Source: a virus. Taken from it: DNA of 61,396 nt. The number at the start of each line of letters is the position of its first letter. Positions within the stretch are counted from its first letter, which is position 1. Below are positions 26,901 to 34,996 of this stretch, piece after piece. The notes below the pieces were generated by a model. The model saw only the letters and a list, made by a program, of their open reading frames with translations, was not told the DNA's origin and did not search any database. The DNA lies in IMG/VR virus record IMGVR_UViG_3300021433_000004, positions 1 through 61,396 of that record; one strand, 5' to 3'. The translations under genes and the position numbers were made by a program.

Positions 26901-27515
26901 GTTATAGCTGGGCAAAACGTAGCGAATGTTTGCCAGATTGTTTGCCGAGAAGCTGGTTGCTACGGGCTGCACGATGGGCTGCGTCGCCGAAGGCCCCAGA
27001 GAGACATTCCCCGTTCCTGTCCCGCAGGAAGGGCAGCCAAAGGTATTTCCTGTGAGCGTTAATGGCGAGGCTGCGGTGTAAGTCTGACCGCCTCCGCCAG
27101 TCCCTCCCGGAGTGATCGTAAAAGGTGAGTCCCCGCAGTTATTCTGCACACAGACAGTCAGATCATATGTCCCGGAAGGAATCCAAAACCCTATATTGCC
27201 CTGATTGTCGCCCGTAGGCTGGCAGGCCGAGGGCTGGGGCTGCGGAGTGTCCTGCGAACCATTAGGGCATGCTACGCCGAGCGACGTGTATGTGGTCACG
27301 TAGTTCGTGCAAGGAACCTGATTGGCTGGATGTGCGCACACATGCACGATCGGCGCATTGGGCGGAACATTTGCCACCAGCACTGGAGGATAGGAACTCG
27401 ATACGCTGGGCCAGGAGATATCGACGCGCACATTCTGGGCAAAGGCCGAAATAGCCAGAACGTGCCATACGACCAAAATCAGGGCTGTAGTATAGTGCCT
27501 TCGGAGGAATACCAT
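23904..27515 (-). CDS. Exported tailspike-like protein (1203 aa)
   Basis: ATG 27515 was preferred to an earlier ATG at 27587 because a signal peptide follows it (HYTTALILVVWHVLAISAFAQ). Residues of about 300-700 look like a pectate-lyase-type right-handed beta-helix with many short Asn and Gly turns. The C-terminal 250 residues include a laminin/LamG-like segment and a short repeat tail. It probably acts as a receptor-binding or polysaccharide-degrading spike. It shares start-codon bases with a divergent plus-strand gene. Confidence 0.7.
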   Translation of the reverse strand: MVFLRRHYTTALILVVWHVLAISAFAQNVRVDISWPSVSSSYPPVLVANVPPNAPIVHVCAHPANQVPCTNYVTTYTSLGVACPNGSQDTPQPQPSACQPTGDNQGNIGFWIPSGTYDLTVCVQNNCGDSPFTITPGGTGGGGQTYTAASPLTLTGNTFGCPSCGTGTGNVSLGPSATQPIVQPVATSFSANNLANIRYVLPSYNWSRNPTGGLVANTPATVTLAPCPLGIFGSDSTTNVYIFGVGTPEVVQMTGGGSCVPGSTGTITFTPLNTHNNGYAIGSASSGIQETITDAATNGTGAVGVLYHVVFPPSNPASTTPYVIRGRVNVPQGYADIDVSGAMIDCEAIWDTCFFTNAANVVFHGIRAFTKTTQSGASITQTSCSANVSTITTTLNPPVGGWVDIQWTDNPHYWGIYQVATSSSSQWTFTDNNCTHGGTPGAGTIATASTPGGNAPEHAFLEDNGFSVTLRDFYYDFSTFAGHNFLNSVIVVDGDQNFLWDNGDIDGGTYCGPDYCGQVLYGPGGPAGTPLGTLSHVSMTINCFGNGVKWLAGQGLVMTGFSVIQGFAQYGLAAGPLRGSSGPTMLDGLYEEVGGCYNPFMIAAGFPTGNLSSISAAGAEQFSAPLYLTKTADGHSPSLQGFEPNFSNAAGGTTNYEYWLVINDGSNASVPLRFGDAQPTSSASYAIGWPRYASQTGSTVTYQVLRTSNTVGQQPTAPFGTATNALTSSPIAQCSAYICTMNDSTTTTLQSYTVATNPALIPELWNFPGTAVLGGGALMYSDSGLPAGSTAAGYVTTLPNQLEVFALNEDQPTPGVAIGASNMSFAAGGQTIGLASGATLMPNSQSITQPLGDQLKGRLNFLGFEQALYPQHLVTLHDSNPYKTIANAAHRPLWDANDVYLGFDSPAGTSAGNAQLSIGAPGAISQYIANTGDNKSWGERLTSAGKFFQTPITDFNNLTVLGNTAGVAFPFTLSGTQVSNVLGSATGWTTNGGSGAACNISGGSAVLAVGSDNKVFCSYTNSTFANSQYIVAQITALGSIDTGIGVRMSNSAETGYFFLCLAASSSVIYKYVAGAPTAITSGGTPCAINDYLLLEISGSSITAMDITQGFTLTGTDSSLTSGYPGLASTNISGGTWANLRAGNLTYSSTQPVTINGMTLSQTAGVPTANCNIGDLDSNSSASSASTVLYVCYPSNTWSAIAVP

Positions 27516-27804
27516 GAAAACCTTAGTTTTGATTCTGGCGCAATTGGCGGCCAGTGGAAGTGATGCGTACTTCACAGACCGAAACATGCATCAGAGGCAG
27601 TTCGTTGAATATGATCCCATTGCCAAACCGTTCACTCACAGCCGCCCTGCTTTCATTGCCGCATCTTCGTTCGGATGCGGAGTAGAAATCGTGATGCCGC
27701 GCCTGCTGCACAAGCGCAATCCGCGATTATCTTTGCTGATGTCAGGCACGGGTATAGCCGCTAGTGGTTTCGGAGCCATCACAAGCGCAGATCGCACTCG
27801 TTAA
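27514..27804 (+). CDS. Lone plus-strand exported protein (96 aa)
   Basis: This is the only plus-strand gene placed within about 45 kb of leftward genes. ATG 27514 has a strong GGAGGAATACC ribosome site. The protein has a signal peptide or membrane anchor (TLVLILAQLAASG), a segment with DAYFTDRN and EYDPIAKPFTHSR, and a second hydrophobic stretch near the C-terminus. Similar short proteins (DA-x-x-T-x-x-x-L, NP-x-A-x-PF) occur in acidobacterial genomes. It fits a moron, a gene added to a late operon and expressed separately. The function is unknown; envelope alteration is a guess. Confidence 0.65.
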   Translation: MKTLVLILAQLAASGSDAYFTDRNMHQRQFVEYDPIAKPFTHSRPAFIAASSFGCGVEIVMPRLLHKRNPRLSLLMSGTGIAASGFGAITSADRTR

Positions 27805-29168
27805 TGGAAATTGCAGACGTAATACCATGTGTAGGTCGTCGTATTTGCCAGCGCAGAAGATGTGGATAATGTCCAAATTGTGCCTGTAGCTCCCGTGACG
27901 TAAATATCGGCTGCTAATGCCGCCGTCGTCGCTCCGTTCGGGGCGAATACGCAGGCATTTGAATTGTGCGTCCCCCCGAAAGTAACGGTAAAGATTAGGC
28001 CGGAGGTAGCACTGCCTCCAGTCGTTACCTGAATGACTCCGTTATTATCGAAGCAAGCCCCTACTGAGACACAAGCGGCCGTTCCCCCGGCTCCCGTTGC
28101 CGCCCCTGGGACTACCGAGGCGATCGCGGTATATCCTAAAAGCGAAGGTGGGGTTTGCGGCCTGAATTCAGGGCCGAATAGATCGACGGGCTCTGGTCCA
28201 ATGCCGCTTGCCATGACGATCCCGAGAACTTGTCCGCCTCCCGTTCCTGAAGTAGTCGAGAGAGGGTACGTTGCTCCCGCATCTTGGCACCAGCCAGCAA
28301 CGGAGGTATTGATAGTTACATAATCGCCTGCCGTCGTGCCCCCGCCAAAGGTGCAGGACGCAGGCCCGCTTTGCTGAATCGTGGCCGTACCGGTAATCCC
28401 AGCCCCGGCTACTACGATCCCTATAACTCCGCTCGTAGCGCCAGCGGGAGTGATTGTTGCCGTAGAGGGTGCACCCGTGAGACTTGCCAAAGCTCCGAGT
28501 ACAGTAGCTGTCACAGAATTATTGGCGATGCAAGCGTAGGTTCCCGGCCCGTTCTCTACGCCGCAGCCATTTATTTCCGTACCGCTCGTAAGATTCTTGT
28601 TGGTAAGATTCTGCGTTGCATTCTGGGTAACCAGTGTGTCATTGCCCGTGAGCGGTGGAGTATGCAGGATGTAATTTGCCGATTGCGGAATGACATCCAA
28701 AGTAGTCTGTGTACCCGAAGGCGATCCGAATACCAATTGGGAATCGGTTTCTGCAAAGAAAGTTTGGGCATCAAAGGTCTGCGATAACAGCCATGTATTT
28801 GCCGTGCCGAGAAGCGATTCATTCACTGCATTGACAGTCAGAATTGTTTGCCCGCTGGAGCAGTTTGTCCCGCCAGAAGTCTTTACGACGATGGAATACA
28901 GAGCGTTATTGAGATACCAGATATTCGCCGTTCCGCTGGCACTCAAAGGCACCGGATTTGGGTTTAGAATTGATCCAGTGTAGTCAGTGTATGTAGGCTG
29001 CGGCGTCGTCGAGTTCGTGTTATACGTGAATACACAGCCAAAAGAGTTAGGCTGGCCGTTCGGCAGCAGAGACACGAACTGCGGATACTGACCTAAGGCA
29101 ACACTCTGTGAGTGCGCGAAGCTCGCCGCGAACAAAAGTAGCGCAAAGATTGGAAGCCGTTTGTTCAT
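27801..29168 (-). CDS. Exported fibre-like protein (455 aa)
   Basis: It has a signal peptide (RLPIFALLLFAASFAHSQ). The N-terminal 130 residues match a common phage tail-fibre head (YPQFVSLLPNGQPNSFGCVFTYN and YTDYTGSILNPNPVPLSASG). The middle holds ENLTNKNLTSGT-like fibre phrases and a Gly-rich beta region, and the C-terminus is a small compact beta domain. It is probably a fibre or connector attaching the larger spikes. Confidence 0.7.
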   Translation of the reverse strand: MNKRLPIFALLLFAASFAHSQSVALGQYPQFVSLLPNGQPNSFGCVFTYNTNSTTPQPTYTDYTGSILNPNPVPLSASGTANIWYLNNALYSIVVKTSGGTNCSSGQTILTVNAVNESLLGTANTWLLSQTFDAQTFFAETDSQLVFGSPSGTQTTLDVIPQSANYILHTPPLTGNDTLVTQNATQNLTNKNLTSGTEINGCGVENGPGTYACIANNSVTATVLGALASLTGAPSTATITPAGATSGVIGIVVAGAGITGTATIQQSGPASCTFGGGTTAGDYVTINTSVAGWCQDAGATYPLSTTSGTGGGQVLGIVMASGIGPEPVDLFGPEFRPQTPPSLLGYTAIASVVPGAATGAGGTAACVSVGACFDNNGVIQVTTGGSATSGLIFTVTFGGTHNSNACVFAPNGATTAALAADIYVTGATGTIWTLSTSSALANTTTYTWYYVCNFH

Positions 29169-30748
29169 CGCTGCGACCCCTCAATGGCAGTTTCCAGTTC
29201 ATGCCCGTGCTGCCATTCTTCATCGGAAATCGAATCCTCGGGGCTGATGACTGGTTTCACTGGCACGCGCTTCCCGTTCACTACTTTCGCAACCAGCGTG
29301 GAGTTCTGCCGCAGCGTGTTCCATGCCTTGCCCTTAGATGAAGCTGATTCAAAGGCCGCCGCTTGTTCTGGGCTCACGTCGCCATGGATGTAGTGCGCCC
29401 CGGTCTGCGTCACAGATTCAAACTCCTGCGTCTGGGGGTCGTATTTGAATGACTTTAAGGCCGAAGACTCTACCGGGATATGCCCTGCCGGAAGGTCCGA
29501 GGGTTTCGCTCGTTTGGCTGCTTCCTGCAATTGCTGGCTGAGAGTCCATTCGGGATGCTCGGATTTTACTTGCGCCATAATGCCCGTATCGCGCGATGCT
29601 CCCGCTGCGGTCCCTGCCGTCTGTTTTGGCGTTACAATCCCTTGATTCTTTAATGGCACGTTCGGCTCCAATTCCTTCCCACCCAAGCCCTGGTTCAGCA
29701 AATCGCCCAGTTTGGCAATGTTATTCGCTCGTTCGGTGAGTTCCGAAAGCGAAGTCTTTGGGCCTAACTCCTGCAATGCCTGATTCACGGCCTTTGGAGG
29801 CAGTTCCATGATGGTTTTATTCGGGATAGACGCAAGAGCATCAGACTGACTGGCGGCTGGCTTTGCGCCCTCCGCCAAGGCGTTTCCCTGAATCAGTTCA
29901 GGGGCAGGAGCCTCGGGCTGCGTAGCGGGCGCATTTGTGCCCTTGCCGCCGAATATCGGCTGGTTAGCCCGCTCTGGCCCTAAAACCCCTTCTGCGAGGC
30001 CACCGCCCGTTTTAGCGCCATAGTAAGCACCGGGGGCAGACAATGTGCCATGCCCGAGTCCTGCCCCTGTAGCGGCTCCTAATGCTTGCCCTGCCTGCTT
30101 TGGCGTAACGTTCTGGACGGTCCTCGTCACATCTTCCAGGGAGGGTGCCGCTGCAGCTACTTCCCCAGCAGCCCTCGTTGCTCCTGCCGTAGCCGCTGCT
30201 ACTGCCGGGACCGTCACTGCACTGCCAATGACCTTCCCCGGATTCCCTTCTTTTGCCGCTTGCTCCTGCTGGGCTACCGGATCGCCGATCATTTCCATGG
30301 CCGATGCGCCCAGATCATACAAATGCCCGTGTTCTTTCACGCGCTCGGCACTCTGAGCATCCTTCGCCGCCGCCTGCTGCGAATACAGTTTCCATTTTTC
30401 ATCATCCGACAAGGGAGTGCTGGTATCGCCCAGCATCTTAGCGATTGGCGAGCCTTGCGCCATGGGATCAGGGGTAGCTAAGGCTTTCGGGATTCCCGTG
30501 ATATTGTCCCAGAGAGTTTTCCCGGCCTCTTTCCACCAAGGTGCAATCGGTTGCTCCGAAAGTGGCTGCACCTTTGCCCCCGCCTTCACAGCATCCAAAT
30601 ACCTGTCCGCTGGCACGACTCCCGGCGTCCCGTCTGGGGCGGTGATATGCACTCCGGGCTTGGCTCCAGCGCCAACCGCCGCTTGCAGTTTGTCAGCGGG
30701 AATATCGCCCAAAGTCCCGTCAGGCGCGAATATGGGTACTGTACTCAT
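29165..30748 (-). CDS. Putative ejection (internal virion) protein (527 aa)
   Basis: The N-terminus holds two tandem copies of a short domain: PDGTLGDIPADKLQAAVGAG and PDGTPGVVPADRYLDAVKAG. I recognise these from large phage internal proteins. A long Ala/Gly/Pro-rich helical middle follows and may insert in membranes (residues of about 165-250), then a charged C-terminus. Position, next to two other helical Gln/Ala-rich proteins upstream of the fibres, suggests one of three P22-like DNA ejection proteins. No lytic transglycosylase motif was seen. Confidence 0.65.
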   Translation of the reverse strand: MSTVPIFAPDGTLGDIPADKLQAAVGAGAKPGVHITAPDGTPGVVPADRYLDAVKAGAKVQPLSEQPIAPWWKEAGKTLWDNITGIPKALATPDPMAQGSPIAKMLGDTSTPLSDDEKWKLYSQQAAAKDAQSAERVKEHGHLYDLGASAMEMIGDPVAQQEQAAKEGNPGKVIGSAVTVPAVAAATAGATRAAGEVAAAAPSLEDVTRTVQNVTPKQAGQALGAATGAGLGHGTLSAPGAYYGAKTGGGLAEGVLGPERANQPIFGGKGTNAPATQPEAPAPELIQGNALAEGAKPAASQSDALASIPNKTIMELPPKAVNQALQELGPKTSLSELTERANNIAKLGDLLNQGLGGKELEPNVPLKNQGIVTPKQTAGTAAGASRDTGIMAQVKSEHPEWTLSQQLQEAAKRAKPSDLPAGHIPVESSALKSFKYDPQTQEFESVTQTGAHYIHGDVSPEQAAAFESASSKGKAWNTLRQNSTLVAKVVNGKRVPVKPVISPEDSISDEEWQHGHELETAIEGSQR

Positions 30749-32574
30749 TGGTTCCTAGCGGTGCCGCCAAACTGCGAGAAGAAATCCTTCGCGGGACTGG
30801 CGTTTTGATTTCCGCCTCCCGTCTTCATGCGGTTCTGAATATCATTGATTTGCTCTTGGTAGGCTTGGTGACGATTGCCCATGTCCTGCCGCAAAACGCT
30901 GGCTGCGGAGGCGATCTGGCGGAGCGTCGCGTTGGGGCCGATCAGCCCTTCGACTTCATGCCGCGCCGAATCCGAGAGAACGCCGGAAGCGTTCGATGAG
31001 TTCAGTACTTTGGCGATTTCTGTTACTGCTGTCTGCCGTGCGGCATTGAATGCTGCCTGATCTGCACTGCCCAAGGCCCCAGCATCCACTTTCCGCAGCG
31101 GAGTGTTAATCCAAGGCGAGCCTGAATCCAGAATGGGTTTAGCGGTTTGCAAGAACAAATCGAGGTTCTTTCCTGCTGTGTTCTCGAAGGCCGTAACCTG
31201 ATCGAAGTTCGTCTGAATCTTGCCGAGAGACTGCTGGTTGGCTTTGAATGCTGCTGAGTTTTCGGCCAGACTAGCACCAGGATGAAGCTCTCCAGCCCGA
31301 TTCATCAACTCACGGTTCAATGCGATGCCGCTGATTCCGCGCCCCAACTGCGGGAGTTGGCCGGAGGTGTAATACTTCTCCGCCGCTTGATCAAACGCTT
31401 CCTGCGTCATGCCGAAGTGCTTGGCCGTGTCCGCCGGAGTCCCTCCAGTCGGCGCTCCAGGAACTCCCGCCCCACTCTCCAAAGCATATCGAGTGTTGAT
31501 TGGCAGAGTAGATTTGTAGTGCAGGAAGTCCGCTGGCCCTTTCCCCGGATGATCCTTGATCCAGTCCTGCATTTCCTGCATCTCTACGGGCGCAACGCCG
31601 TGAATCATCTGTCCGGTCTTGAAATTGACGAGCGTTCCCTCTCCCGCTGGTTTCCACTGCGAGGCTTCCGCTTCCGCTTGAGCCTTATTCCCCTCAGATG
31701 TTGCCTTTGCCAATTCAGCAGCCTTCTGCTGCTGGCTCAGTAATTCTGCGTGAAGCCCCGCTCCAGCTTCGGCCTGATCTAAATCCGAAGTATCCGTCAG
31801 CGTCGGCTTGAATTGCCCAATTGGAATCCCCATTCGTGCCGCGCGAACTAAAAATTGCTGATAGGCAGCTTGCGCTTCGGGAGTAATAGGCTTCGGAGCC
31901 TTTGCCGCATCTTGCAAGGCAGATTCCGTTCCCGTAGGTGCTGTTCCCGGTTCTGGTGCTCCTAGAGATACTGGGGAACCCGGCTGCGCTGCCCCGATCT
32001 CTGGCGGACGTGCAATATCTTGCGGAATGCCCTGCGGCTGTGCGCCTTGAGGAGTTACAGTTTGCGGCGTGCCTCCTGCATTCTGCGGAACTACCGTAGC
32101 CCCGCCCGTCTGTTTCGAGAGTGCCTTATCGTTCGCATCCCGGACGGATTCAATGCCATCAACCAAAAATCCATTAACCTTCTGCTGATGCTCGATCTGG
32201 GCATCGCCCAGGCCGATTAAAGACTTTTGCATCTCGGCCTGCTTCATTCGCATGGCCTGAATGGACATCGGATCGGCCCCGCCTTGCAGCATGGCATTGT
32301 ACAGACCTTCCGTATCGAATCCCGTAGGCTTCCCGTTCTCATCCTTCTGCACAAATTGGGGAGCCAAAGACCGCCGCAATTGCTCATCTTTCAGCTGCAT
32401 AGCCTGCATCTGGCCTTGCTGCTGGGTGAGCTGAGTCTGTGCCTGAATCTGCTGGCGCTGTGCGGCCTGCGTCTGAAGCTGCGAAGCTCTTTCAAACTCC
32501 GCGAGAGCGTTTGGCGGAGGCGAGGCTGGAGCCTGTGCAATATCAAGAGCCGGGAGGGGAATATTCGTGCCCAT
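30745..32574 (-). CDS. Putative ejection protein (609 aa)
   Basis: A Gln-rich coiled-coil N-terminus (residues of about 25-80) and a long Ala/Gln helical body, with an Ala/Pro-rich linker near 150-230, resemble P22 gp20/gp16-type injected proteins. It overlaps the next gene by four bases (ATGA) and follows the gp7-like gene. No signal peptide or enzymatic motif is visible. The assignment rests on composition and gene order. Confidence 0.6.
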   Translation of the reverse strand: MGTNIPLPALDIAQAPASPPPNALAEFERASQLQTQAAQRQQIQAQTQLTQQQGQMQAMQLKDEQLRRSLAPQFVQKDENGKPTGFDTEGLYNAMLQGGADPMSIQAMRMKQAEMQKSLIGLGDAQIEHQQKVNGFLVDGIESVRDANDKALSKQTGGATVVPQNAGGTPQTVTPQGAQPQGIPQDIARPPEIGAAQPGSPVSLGAPEPGTAPTGTESALQDAAKAPKPITPEAQAAYQQFLVRAARMGIPIGQFKPTLTDTSDLDQAEAGAGLHAELLSQQQKAAELAKATSEGNKAQAEAEASQWKPAGEGTLVNFKTGQMIHGVAPVEMQEMQDWIKDHPGKGPADFLHYKSTLPINTRYALESGAGVPGAPTGGTPADTAKHFGMTQEAFDQAAEKYYTSGQLPQLGRGISGIALNRELMNRAGELHPGASLAENSAAFKANQQSLGKIQTNFDQVTAFENTAGKNLDLFLQTAKPILDSGSPWINTPLRKVDAGALGSADQAAFNAARQTAVTEIAKVLNSSNASGVLSDSARHEVEGLIGPNATLRQIASAASVLRQDMGNRHQAYQEQINDIQNRMKTGGGNQNASPAKDFFSQFGGTARNQ

Positions 32575-32576
32575 GA

Positions 32577-33485
32577 TTAGAAACTCGGTAGCCCTGACAG
32601 ATTCGGTTCGCCCGGAATCCCCGTCACGCCGTTATAAGGCGAGGGAGCCGTGATGTTTGAGTAAGGATTCGCCACGGGCATGTACTGCGGGCTATTCAAG
32701 GCCGAATCGGGAACTCCGCCTACACTGCCGCCTGTAAACGATCCCGTCGGGTAATTCATATTGCTCATGTTTTGCAGGGCAAAGCCTTGATCTATGCTGC
32801 TCGCAATCCCGTTGTACATGCCTGAATAAGCATTCGCGGCCCCAATGTAGCCCGAAGCTGCTGCCGCACCCTGATTGTTAAGCTGCGAGGCTTGCTGCTG
32901 CCCGCCCGTCAGATAGAGATTTGAGAGATTGTTTGCCGCCGCCTGTCCAAATTGCCCTAACTGGCCCGTGGATGTAAGCCCGGTATTGACTCCGCCCGCT
33001 GCGGCTCCGAGATTCGTATTGTACTGCTGTAAAGCGTTGTTATAAGCCTGCTGATAGGTGTTCGTTGCCAGCCCTTGCCCATATTTTTGTAACGCAACGC
33101 CCGTATTCCCGGAATTAAGATTGCCTGTAGCCGCAGCCTGCTCATTGATGGCCTGTGTGCCCTGCTGGAGATTGAACTGATACCCCGGCGTAGCTTCCGC
33201 CTGAGCGAGCGTGGGCGCAGTGAATGGATGCTGGAGTAACTGTGAATATGCATTTGCCGCTGTGCTGCCAAGCTGCTGATATGGCTGTTCTGCTTGCTGC
33301 TGCTGCTGCCATTCCTGATTCTGAAAATTGATGCCCGATTGCTGATTCTGGAGTTCAAGCTGCTGCGCCTGTTGCGCCTTCGTCTCTTGTACTTGGGCAG
33401 CAGACTGCGCGGCATCAGCTTTCGTGACGCCTCCAGCGACCGCTGCGGCAATTCCGACGGCCGCTACGGTTGCCATGATACTCAA
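32577..33485 (-). CDS. gp7-like DNA ejection protein (302 aa)
   Basis: The N-terminal 25 residues form a hydrophobic Ala/Gly/Val helix. The rest is extremely Gln/Ala/Asn-rich with aromatic spacing (QQQQQAEQPYQQLGSTAANAY), like P22 gp7 and related pore-forming injection proteins. The start is TTG 33485 in a TTGA overlap with the HNH gene stop, consistent with coupling elsewhere; ATG 33476 is the alternative. It is likely packaged in the virion and ejected into the envelope ahead of DNA. Confidence 0.65.
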   Translation of the reverse strand: MSIMATVAAVGIAAAVAGGVTKADAAQSAAQVQETKAQQAQQLELQNQQSGINFQNQEWQQQQQAEQPYQQLGSTAANAYSQLLQHPFTAPTLAQAEATPGYQFNLQQGTQAINEQAAATGNLNSGNTGVALQKYGQGLATNTYQQAYNNALQQYNTNLGAAAGGVNTGLTSTGQLGQFGQAAANNLSNLYLTGGQQQASQLNNQGAAAASGYIGAANAYSGMYNGIASSIDQGFALQNMSNMNYPTGSFTGGSVGGVPDSALNSPQYMPVANPYSNITAPSPYNGVTGIPGEPNLSGLPSF

Positions 33486-33976
33486 GTTAGTTTATAGCCT
33501 TTCTTGTGAACTGCATACGCTGCTTTGCGCTGATTAGCACGTTGCTCTTTGCGAGTAGACCACTTCACATTTCCCGGCTCGTAGTGGCCATCGTTGTTGA
33601 TTCGGTCGATGGTCATTCCTTCTGGGCGAGGACCGACCTCTTTATAGAACTGCTCAAAAGAGGTGAAGCGGAACTCGATCCCGCGACCGCCATAATATTG
33701 GAATGCGATATGGGCAGGTTTCGTGCACCGCCTCCGCGCCTCGATGTAAACCTTGTATTCCCGGCTCCGTGAAAGCCCATGCGTCGAACCAAAGCGAAAT
33801 GCCGAACATCCGCACGATTGATGATTGCCGGAAGTTAGGGCGGAACTTTCTAGATAAACGAGCTTGCCGCATTCACAGTTACACAGCCACATTACACGTT
33901 GGCGTTTAGAGTGACCCACCGGCCATCTCGCGTTTAACTTCCCGAATTTCTTGTTTTCTAAATCTAGGATAGGCAT
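33482..33976 (-). CDS. HNH endonuclease with N-terminal zinc site
   Basis: This 164-residue protein has an N-terminal Cys group (WLCNCECGK then SCGCSAF). A DNA-binding segment with YYGGRGIEFRF follows. The HNH-like core has VGPRPEGMTIDRINNDGHYEPGNVKW (shown in two parts: PRPEGMTIDRINNDGHY and EPGNVKW). This is the standard form of phage free-standing homing endonucleases. It interrupts the tail and ejection operon and is coupled to both neighbours, so it probably entered as a selfish element. Confidence 0.85.
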   Translation of the reverse strand: MPILDLENKKFGKLNARWPVGHSKRQRVMWLCNCECGKLVYLESSALTSGNHQSCGCSAFRFGSTHGLSRSREYKVYIEARRRCTKPAHIAFQYYGGRGIEFRFTSFEQFYKEVGPRPEGMTIDRINNDGHYEPGNVKWSTRKEQRANQRKAAYAVHKKGYKLT

Positions 33977-33985
33977 GGGGATAGT

Positions 33986-34444
33986 TTACCGCAGCAGCTT
34001 TTGTCTCACGATATCAGTTTTCTCCCAACCTAGAGCCTCCAACAGAGGGCCGCTTTCGTGATGCACCTTTGTGCTGATTGAAGCCTTCACTACGCCTAAC
34101 TCTCGCAAGGCTTGCTCTGCGGCCCTTAACAATCGAACGCCTGCTCCGCCTCGGCGTTCCGATGGCATGATGTAAAACATGTCCGTAGTGGCAACTTTCC
34201 CGGCATCTCGATTGTGCGGATGATGAGCGAGGACGATTGCCACCAGATATCCGATGAGAGCGCCGTCCCGCCTTCCTGCCACCACCAGCAAATATCCTTT
34301 GCGCTCCAAATCCGCATAGGCATCATTATCCAGCCCCATTGGCATTGCTTCTTTATGTAAGGCGAGTTCATCGTAATGGACTTTGAAAATCTCCTGCCCA
34401 TCGCGCCAGAGATCGGCCCAGGTTTCACGCTCGAACGTCAGCAT
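33986..34444 (-). CDS. GNAT family N-acetyltransferase
   Basis: ATG 34444 gives 152 residues with the GNAT core. An acetyl-CoA loop is visible (PSERRGGAGVRLLRAAEQAL, near residues 95-115), preceded by the strand region DMFYIMP. A C-terminal LGWEKTD motif is also typical. The start lies inside the preceding acyl-carrier-protein gene. Pairing with a carrier protein suggests that the acyl donor may be a carrier-bound group, but acetyl-CoA is the usual donor in this family. The target is unknown. Confidence 0.8.
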   Translation of the reverse strand: MLTFERETWADLWRDGQEIFKVHYDELALHKEAMPMGLDNDAYADLERKGYLLVVAGRRDGALIGYLVAIVLAHHPHNRDAGKVATTDMFYIMPSERRGGAGVRLLRAAEQALRELGVVKASISTKVHHESGPLLEALGWEKTDIVRQKLLR

Positions 34445-34658
34445 TCGCCTGCCAGTGATGGAATTGGAACAGATGCTCAAGGTCGTGAAACGTTATGGCC
34501 TTGGAAATGATCGCATCGGTCAAGGCGACATTGAATTCCTTTTCGCAGCGCTGGATGAATTGCAGATATTCCAGTGAATCTATGGCCGAATCTTCGATTA
34601 CGTCCGAGAGTGCGATTTTGCCATCGAACTCATCCGCTAAGAGTTCTTTGAAGGTCAT
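34425..34658 (-). CDS. Acyl carrier protein-like (77 aa)
   Basis: ATG 34658 is in an ATGA overlap. The product has the carrier-protein pattern: acidic helix, then DSLEYLQFI with Ser28 as the expected phosphopantetheine site, then a second acidic segment (CEKEFNVALTD). The length of 77 residues matches ordinary ACPs. It lies directly before a GNAT acetyltransferase in the middle of the tail genes. It may be a phage lipid or acyl modification tool. Whether it is charged by a host transferase cannot be seen. Confidence 0.7.
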   Translation of the reverse strand: MTFKELLADEFDGKIALSDVIEDSAIDSLEYLQFIQRCEKEFNVALTDAIISKAITFHDLEHLFQFHHWQANADVRA

Positions 34659-34996
34659 GAGTGCCCCACGACGTACCATGCCGTCCCATCAGACTTGAAC
34701 TTCACAAAAGAATACTGTGCGGTCAAAGTTTGCGGCCCATCCGCTGCCCCGGTGATCGTCGCTGCATTCGCATCAGACGACACCTTTTTGTAGGTTAGTT
34801 CTGAATTTTGGTTTGTCTGCCCTGTAGTGCCAATCAATCCTGCTGCGGGAAGCGGAATGGAGTCAGCGCCCTTGGAGCTATCGATTGTGATCAGCGGAGA
34901 TGCCTGCTGCGTTTCCAATTCCCAATATTGCATCTGATCGGAAATGTTTGAGTTTCGCAGGGGTGGCTCGCGGCGAACTGTTTGCGTAACTGACAT
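34655..34996 (-). CDS. Hypothetical tail-module protein (113 aa)
   Basis: ATG 34996 overlaps the gp10-like stop (TGATG). The C-terminal half has a beta-rich ending (YSFVKFKSDGTAWYVVG) like those at the tips of tail or head decoration proteins. No signal peptide is present. It is probably a small structural component, but its family is not recognised. Confidence 0.55.
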   Translation of the reverse strand: MSVTQTVRREPPLRNSNISDQMQYWELETQQASPLITIDSSKGADSIPLPAAGLIGTTGQTNQNSELTYKKVSSDANAATITGAADGPQTLTAQYSFVKFKSDGTAWYVVGHS

